In this document: positions 56,957 through 64,000 of the stretch, piece by piece | How positions within the stretch are numbered: the stretch's first letter is position 1 | How the letters are laid out: the number at the start of each line of letters is the position of its first letter | Source of the DNA: Blasia pusilla | Lineage: Eukaryota; Marchantiophyta; Marchantiopsida; Blasiales | Length of the DNA stretch: 64,000 nt | Assembly (NCBI GenBank): GCA_050084515.1 | Contig: CM114275.1 | Span: forward strand, 16,120,001 to 16,184,000 | Direction of reading: 5' to 3' | Position numbers and translations under genes: made by a program | The notes under the pieces: generated by a model | Told to the model about the DNA's origin: nothing | Seen by the model: the letters and a program-made list of their open reading frames with translations, nothing else | Database searches by the model: none

Positions 56957-59900
56957 TTAGGCGGGCACGACGTCGGGCTCCACTCCTCTCTTCTTGTGAT
57001 CTTCGGACAGGAGAGCCGTTGTGCTGCACGCCATGTTCGCGAGACTATCCGCGCAGATGTCTGGAGAGATTTCGACATTAGTCGTGGGGAGTGTAGCCGT
57101 CTCTTGAGAAGTTTGGACAGAGGGCGGCAGCAAATGAGGTTCTCGCTGCTTGGATTTCTTGCCCTGAGAAGTCTCTGCTGCATCTGGCGCAGAGCGATCT
57201 GCCTCGGACTCCTCCAGCTTCCGTTTCAGACAATGAGCCGCAGGCTCGGGCACTGCATGCGCGGACGGCTTATCGGGCGTGGTTTGTTTCGCGCTTCTCT
57301 CGTACAGTGTCGTTGCGTTGCAGGGATGGAAGGCACCCTCGCTCTGCAGTCACAGACGACACCATGGATCAGGAATCAATCAATGCGCCGAGATGGACAT
57401 CGGAGTGGAGGTTAGTAAGATCCTAGACCCGCCGATGCGAGGCGGGGACCCGTCTATGGCGCAGTACTTTGCGAGATGAACATCGCATCTCAGATCAGTA
57501 AGAGCAGGGTGGCATTGAAGAGAGCAACTTTGAGATGGAGCTGGGAGCTGGGACGTTCGAGTTCTAGCCCCCGGATGAAACGATAAACCCCAGTCGTAGA
57601 GATGCTCAGACCGAGGGACAAATACAGCAAAACAACGAGTTGCCAATTTGCATCCTGAACCTCTCACGTTTGTGATGGGTGAGCAAAACAGGAGGAGCTC
57701 GCAATTCCCGAAGAGCGAAGGTTGGTAAACTGACCTGGAGCAAAGAAAGCATCTTCTGAGCGGCATCTTTCTGTGCAGTCCTTTTCTGCATCTGCAGTGA
57801 AGTTGCAGAAAGGACCTTACTCCCAGTATCCACATCGATCGTAACCCGTGACATCTTTACCTCTTGCTCTACCAGCAAGACCATATTGTAGTCTTTGAGA
57901 TGGCAAAGTTCCTGCAACTCGCGAACCGGATGAAGGGGAAGAGTTTCTGGAGTGACGATCGGAGACAGTAAAGGCTTCAAGACTGTCCAGACGGTGTCCA
58001 GGTTGAAGCCTGTATCCACGAGGATGGCTCCAGCAATGCTCTCCACCAAATCGCCAAGCACCTGAATGAAAGGAAATTCGTCATTCTAACTCGGCACAGA
58101 AAACCTACATCAATGCTGATATTTATCTTACACCTCAGACTACACACAAAGGCCGGCCACTGCAAGCTACTCATGCGCCAGAAATACTTGCGTTGGGAAG
58201 TAGCACTACTTGCCTTCGGCCCCTTGACTCCATCCCAACCAAAGCAGGAACTCTTCTGCTCGGCCTTAGATTCATCAATAACGTTCACGAACTCCTCAAT
58301 CTGTTTGAGAAGGAAGCCTGACCCGTGTCTTAGATATTTGTTGAAGCAATGTTTGACTGCAATGCGAGCTAAACACTCATTGTTGACAGCTGCGGAGCGG
58401 AGATCTGTTAGTCGGCCTGGAGTCAAACCAGGATGGGAGAAATAAAGGTGCTTAGTTATAAGGTAATCCAGCACTGCATCTCCAAGAAACTCCAAGCGCT
58501 GTTTTACAAGGGAACATGCCGTGACGGGGTTAGAACCATGTCAGAACTTCTCTACTTGTCGAAGATTTCTAGAGACTGCTGTGCACTCAGGGAGCTTACG
58601 AGGAAAACTTCCCAGTTCTACAAATGCAAAGAAGGAAATTCTTGTACACACGAGCTATACTAGTATTATGAAAACCTCTGCTCATGGGATGGTTCCATCA
58701 GAGTTTGACAAGTTCAATTCTGTCTAATTTGACGAGTTTTGACAACCCTACTTGATAACAGAAGCCTCCCTTGACCTCTTGGTGAGAAGCATGGGTTACG
58801 GCCTCCACGAGAAGAGCCTTGTTGGTGAAGTTATAATTTAAGCGACGTTCCAGCCCTTGCAAGTCAGCACCAATATTGATCGTTGAATCTAAGACAGAAT
58901 TTGATTTCGACTTCTCAACCAATGATGGATCGACTTGGACTTTCATCCCCACCCAAGTCATGAAATTGAGGGCACCAGCATCATCACTCTCCACCAGATA
59001 TGCACCGATCAAAGCTTCAACGACGTCTGATATGGTCTTCGAGCACAGCCAACGGTGGCCTTGGGCACAGCTTTTCCCAATTTTGACAACTTTAGTGCTC
59101 TGCTTTGTAGCATCCTTCCCTTCAATATTATCCATCTTTGAGTGACACAGATTGGCCAAATTGCAGCGGCACAACAGCACTTTTGGGCATTCCAAACCAG
59201 GAGGTACCCAGCGGCTTGGATCAAAAACTTCATCTCTAATGTAGGTCTGTATCATAAATTCCACGGCAGTTACCAGACCATGAGGATAAAAAAAACTCTG
59301 CAAAATCCTCTATGGCACCAGAGGCAATCACATTTGGCTTCTATACCCTCAATGGACGTGTGACATCCAACAAAATAGTTAGCCTCTCTGCTTTATTAGA
59401 ACATTCCCATATTCTCTCGGCTGTGGGAGAGGTTATAGTTTAAAGGAGCTCTAATTATTTAAGAGCCCTTAGGACCCCTTTAAACCACAACCTCAGTTAT
59501 AAGGGACCTTGATTGAGCCCAGTCTAGATCAATCCTTTGCTTGATCTATCACATATCCTCGTGACCAACACTCATCTCAAAATTCAAGGGTAGAAGACCA
59601 GAAATCTAGTTTAAAAGCAGAAATGACAATCCCAACACTCATCTCAAAATTCAAGAGTAGGAGACCAGAAATCTAGTTTAAAAGCAGAAATGACAATGCC
59701 AACACTGCCAGGGATCTCATGCGAGTGGAAAACTGAATGGTGACCTGAGTATCGGTGAACCCCTCCTTCAAAGTCACAGCAGATCTTCTTGCAAGACTAG
59801 ATGCGGAGGTGTCTTACCGGGAGATCGCGCTTCAAAGCCAGGTTGTGAAGCTTCGCATTACAAATTTCTCGGCAACGTCTTGCTGACAGCTGACCTTCAT

Positions 59901-62900
59901 GCTTCTTATCATGAGTAAGAAACAAATTCTTGCTCCATGCGTACTTCAAAAATGAATCACCCAAGAGTTCCAAACCCTCCAATGAAAATTCTTCCAGGCA
60001 CCTCAACGTAGTGAGGGATTCAACGATCTGAAAGCACAAGAACAACACACAGAGTAACAAAGCAGAACCTTGATGCAATGAAGGTCCACCGACATTTGAA
60101 ATACCAAACCGGTTCATTTCCACAAAAGTTATTTTGAATTCCAGCCACGCAAGACGCTCATGTATAGAGAAGAGACACAGAGAAATGAATAAGGAAAGAC
60201 ACATACAATTGAAAATAGTAACCCACAAATAGCTGGGGTGACACTAGGGGATTCAACTCCTTGGAACCAAAATCTCAAACAGCAGCGAGAATCCTTGACA
60301 ATTCGAGAAGCTAAACCTTTTTGTGATTATGCACAACTCATTCGCTCATCTCAAGAAAGAGGAAAGAAGAAACGAGCTAGGACCAAGACATAGAAATGTA
60401 TAACTGAACTACACCCACAAAATATTATACAGCAATGATATTGTACAGCGAATCAACAAGAAGTATAAGTAGACGTCAGAGTGCATACAAAAGCTACAAG
60501 CGAAGACGAATGCATTGACACAGAGCATATTTCCGACCTAGTCTGCAAATCAGAAGAACCAATTCACGCTCCATCTGTTGTTTTGTGTAATCGATGCCAA
60601 TCTGGTTCACCACTACTTTATTCCCTGGAATCAGATTGGTACACAAGTTATTACCCGCATTACTGGAATGTTGGGATGGGGAAATTCATCCTTAATCACT
60701 TGCCGCAGCTGACTCGCCATCAGAGCAGCATAAAGTCTGTGCATCACAGAAGGGAGAAGATACACCGAGCGCAATATAGAGTCTGATACTCCCAAAACCA
60801 TACACAACTCCGGAGGAAGCTCTATGTAGCATGCTTCCACCTCCTGAGAAGCACCTTTCTGCTTCTTTTTCCCTGTAGGAAGAACTTCTGTTTGTTAATC
60901 CAACTGCCCTGTTAGAGTGAGCCAGAAACTGCTTCGTGCAGCAGAGGACATGAAGCTACCTACCCAAATGACATCTCCTTGGGGAATGCTGGAAATATTC
61001 TCGTGGTAAAGATTACCTTTGCCAATGACAGAATTCCTGGCCAGGAGGTTGCGCGGTTTGTGAGTTTGTTTTGCTTGCAACATTGGCTGGTGAGTATGCC
61101 TCAAGATATGCCTATGTCTGTAAAGACAACAATCAACCCAACGTTAACAACGTCCACACTTCTTTGCAATAAATTATTTAAAAAAAAGGAAATCGCAGTG
61201 AGATTCATTTAGGTGGTGAGTAATTGCACAAGTTATAGTGTAAAACGATAATCAAGGCACATATCCACATTTTGCTGGATCCAACTTCAGTTGCATGCAA
61301 ACTCACTTCTGTCGGAAGTAATCTCCATAAGAGGAAAACTTTTGACCTTCACCATCTTTAATGTCTGGAAAAGGAGACATTGCATTTATATCATAGAGAA
61401 CTTTTGTTACGCAGTATATCATCCCAGTGTGCACTGTTAGCACAACAGTATCGACAATGTCGGATGCTCTCGTATGAGCTCCAAATGCCAGTTGTAGATG
61501 GTCTGCTTCTTCTTGACAATAAGTTGGTGCAATGTTATCCAAAGTATCACACCCGCTTGAAGGGTTTACACCACTTCCCTCTTCATAAAAAGACCTGAAC
61601 AATCGTCCAGCTTCAGCAGTACTGCTAACACCTTTCCAGTCAATCTCTAGGTCACCTGTATGAGGTGATTCCTCCTTTGAATATGTCTCTTTAGTAGCAG
61701 TCTCGCTTATCTGAACTAGGGGCAGCAGAAGGTACATCTTATTTTTCTCCCATATCCGGGACTTGTCCTCATCACTGGAAATCATCAAAGACTTGTGAGC
61801 TGTTAGGGACCCAGATCCGTTGCCAGATCTTGTAAGAAGCTTACTGAACATGCCATTGAAGAAAAGCTCTTGATACTCCTTCGCATCTCCAATCTGTTCA
61901 AGGCCGGCATCTGAGGGAAGTCAGAATCCAACTTAGTATCATTGAGGATGGCAGCTTGGACCCTCTCTAGTTGCCGGGGCCCTGTCCCTCTCTTAATTCG
62001 AGCTGCTGAAGGCCATGAAGGTGCACCCAATCAATTCCCAATGCTGCACCCACAAAGTTGCAGTGATCTGGGAAATATCATCGCCGTTCCCAGGTTTGCC
62101 CCATCCATATCCAATAGTAATGTTTAACCGCTTCAACATCATGTATGGGTTCTAAGGAAATAGACTGCCCCAGAAGCTGGGACACATCACACGACCCATT
62201 TCAAATCTGAGTTCAACTGCTAGCAATCCAGTGGAAAGAGCAACCCAAGCTCATATAAGTTAACTTTTTGAAAATTGAGGCAAGGGTTTACCTGTTCAGA
62301 TGTAAGATGGACTACACCAGCCGGATGAAATTCTGCACGGCCCATTTTTCCAAGTTTCAAACCTAAATCGACTTGGAGCGTAGCCACATCGTCATCCAGC
62401 TTGGTTTCGACCAAGAAAGCGAAGCTGCCATACACGGTTTCATCATCGGGAGGCGGGAAGAATAACACCTTGTATGCATGCAAACTCTCAACTTGGTTTC
62501 CCGTATCCCATGAACCTCTCAACTTGGAGGTGACAGTACTATGTAGCTCTTTCTGCTTTGTTGTGCCTGACAAGCATTAAAAAAAACAACACTCATCAGA
62601 AGATTTTGCAGCCCTCCAACAGCGAGACTAAAGAGCAATTGTGAGAGTGAGATAGGCACAGGAAAAACCATGCAGATCTTCAAGCCTAAAGACACAATAA
62701 AGTGATCAACTCTCGAGCTTCCAGCAAAGTCAAGGCAATTAAAAGTATCAGATCTCTTCAGCTTCAGGAAACAACCTCCCCAGATCTCCGCTCTTAGGTG
62801 CCTGGCCACACATTTCTCTCTTCCACAAATTGAGAGCTTCAGACGTGGAATGTTCAAATCACCAGCGAGGGTAAAAGCTCACTAGTAACTTATCTCCAAG

Positions 62901-63517
62901 TCTCTGACTAAAGCAACTAGAGGAGAGTTACATTATGCATCGAAGGTGGAGGGAAATGCAAGAAGGTTTTTTTTTCAACATAAGTGCTTTCATAAAACTG
63001 TATATTTGACCTGAGATATATAGCTAACGCTCATTCTGCCCATCAATAGATTTGTAGAAGAGAATAATCGAATCATTGTGCTCATCACAAAGCACATGCA
63101 TACAGGACTTCGTGATGAAAGAAAGGTCTGGTCCTATTCCAAAAGAAAAACAAAGGAAAGTAGAAATTAGAAGACAAGATGTGATGGAAAATCAGTGACA
63201 GGTACACCCATCTGGTCTAGTGTGCATGAAAAAGAGCCTCACCTGCCCCTTGGTTTTTGGTAGTTTTCATATTCATGATGTCATCTTCATCTACTTTTCC
63301 ATCATCAACAATTGGTAAAAGGTAGTCTGTGATGGCTCCCATTGCATGCAAAATTCTGCAAGCTTGTAAACAAACCGCCTGCTTTGCAAGAAGAGGGGTT
63401 CTTCTGACAGGACCAGTTAATTCATGAATAGGAGCATTTGGTGGCAATCTCAGAACGCACACATGCATCTTGTCTGGTTCCTCACTGCAACTGAACTCTG
63501 GTCTTGGCGTATAGTAC
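56957..63517 (-). CDS. DCL: Dicer-like ribonuclease III (DCL), 3' part, 5' end beyond window
   Basis: Ten exons fit phase throughout: 63517-63243, 62566-62292, 61893-61307, 61117-60960, 60872-60655, 60027-59818, 59246-58752, 58498-58214, 58061-57735, 57343-56957 (TAA). They encode about 1071 residues: Dicer dimerisation domain (RYYTPRPEF, LAKQAVCLQACRILHAMGA), platform and PAZ (YELPPELC-like IELPPELCMV), RNase IIIa (EGLELLGDSFLKY, KTISDVVEALIGAYL), RNase IIIb (RLEFLGDAVLDYL, LTDLRSAAVNNECLA, VLGDLVESIAGAILVD) and one dsRBD (HPVRELQELCHL). Acidic catalytic residues of both RNase III domains are kept, so it should dice double-stranded RNA into small RNAs. The helicase part lies to the right. 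RNase IIIa and PAZ details suggest a DCL2/3/4-type rather than DCL1. A long charged tail replaces a second dsRBD. The last exon is the least certain. Confidence 0.92.
58208..58213 (-). other. GC-AG splice donor of the Dicer-like gene
   Basis: The donor after GGGCCGAAG reads GCAAGT on the - strand rather than GTAAGT, and the following exon starts GTGCTTGGCGAT at 58061 after a normal AG. Reading frame and protein (GPK then VLGDLVES) join without a gap. Confidence 0.8.
59564..59699. repeat. 68-bp tandem duplication in a Dicer-like intron
   Basis: CCAACACTCATCTCAAAATT starts at 59564 and 59632, and a third partial CCAACACTG at 59699. It lies within the intron between the exons ending at 59818 and starting at 59246. 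Confidence 0.85.
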
Positions 63518-64000
63518 CTGCATATATGCACAAGTCACATGCCACTTTGTAACCGTTGTTCTGCAAAACAAAGATAAATATGCATATGAAGTTAATGTTA
63601 CAGCTTTGTTGTATCAAAAGTGGTCACCCAGACCATTTCACAATCGTTTCCCCGGTGATTCTTGTAGCATTTTATTTGGTTTTTCTCCAGCTAGACTCCA
63701 TGTGCCTTACTACAAGAATTCTCGTGCATAAACACGGTTAAGAAAATGCACTTGCACGTGGTCAAGGCAAGTTACCTGTGAGTACTCTCTTGGTGAAATG
63801 GCAAGATGGTCACTCGGATGAGAGGATGATCACTTTACAGGATATGAAGTAGCCAGCTATGACTTTACACTATAATTAGAATCGGAGCATATCTTGACTC
63901 ACTTTCCCAACTGCTTTCCATGGAAGTTACAAATGATACGATTCAATTTTATTCAACCAAAGCATCAACAAGAAGGACCATCCATTGTCTTATGGGAATG
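63518..64000 (-). other. Dicer-like intron to the right window edge
   Basis: No exon is certain here. The helicase and upstream exons must lie beyond the window or in this stretch. An AG...GT-bounded 57-nt segment near 63771-63830 keeps phase but its translation does not resemble a Dicer, so it was not called. Confidence 0.5.

Noticed and set aside
56939-57415. 158-residue + strand frame opposite the last Dicer-like exon
   Set aside because: The - strand frame is in phase with the Dicer-like gene and has a splice acceptor; the + frame has no domain.
59429-59494. Imperfect inverted repeat in a Dicer-like intron as a MITE
   Set aside because: Stem of about 20 bp with mismatches and no target duplication; too weak to call.
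63771-63830. A 57-nt AG...GT-bounded segment as an upstream Dicer-like exon
   Set aside because: It keeps phase but its translation does not resemble the helicase end or the YC-x-LP segment expected before the dimerisation domain.

Overview
This looks like nuclear DNA of a land plant, most likely a bryophyte such as a liverwort. The evidence is an intron-rich plant Dicer-like gene, a plant-type AZG purine permease, nested plant transposon families (Ty3/gypsy, Ty1/copia, L1-type LINE, MULE, hAT, CACTA) and a short TTTAGGG-type telomeric motif. No bacterial operons, tRNAs, rRNAs or CRISPR arrays were seen. The species call is inference; plant nuclear DNA is not in doubt.

Layout. At 1-3.1 kb lies a decayed Ty3/gypsy relic (protease, RT, RNase H; + strand), split by a solo LTR at 768-1412. 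At 3.3-5.1 kb a second gypsy relic (- strand) carries gag, a cytosine-5 DNA methyltransferase module and an integrase zinc-binding module. At 5.7-10.0 kb is a nearly complete L1-type LINE (- strand) with tandem repeats at both ends. At 10.5-15.9 kb is a Ty1/copia element with both 312-bp LTRs. At 17.4-30.3 kb a 12.9-kb segment is bounded by 196-bp inverted repeats; it holds a MULE transposase gene (- strand), an uncharacterised multi-exon C2H2 zinc-finger gene converging on it (+ strand) and a captured subtilase exon. At 32.0-33.8 kb is an intact, intronless AZG-type permease. At 37.7-39.6 kb is a second relic of the methyltransferase-bearing gypsy family, followed by a GC-rich minisatellite (40.8-41.6 kb). 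At 42.35-44.7 kb is a hAT transposase pseudogene. At 45.3-46.0 kb is a 181-bp satellite array cut by a CACTA element that runs to about 52.5 kb or beyond. At 53.9-55.9 kb is a decayed reverse transcriptase element. From 57.0 kb to the right edge is the 3' two-thirds of a Dicer-like gene (- strand, 10 exons, phase-consistent).

Only the AZG permease and the Dicer-like gene look like intact host genes; the two genes of the inverted-repeat segment could be partly functional. The rest is mobile-element sediment. The most striking item is the methyltransferase inside the gypsy relic at 3.8-4.4 kb, with readable motifs IV (PCQ), VI (ENV) and VIII (QRP) in one frame that continues into the integrase, plus a second copy near 37.9 kb with a clean motif I. 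A second theme is that the nonsense codons in these relics are almost all of the kind made by C-to-T (or G-to-A) change, as expected from decay of methylated DNA.
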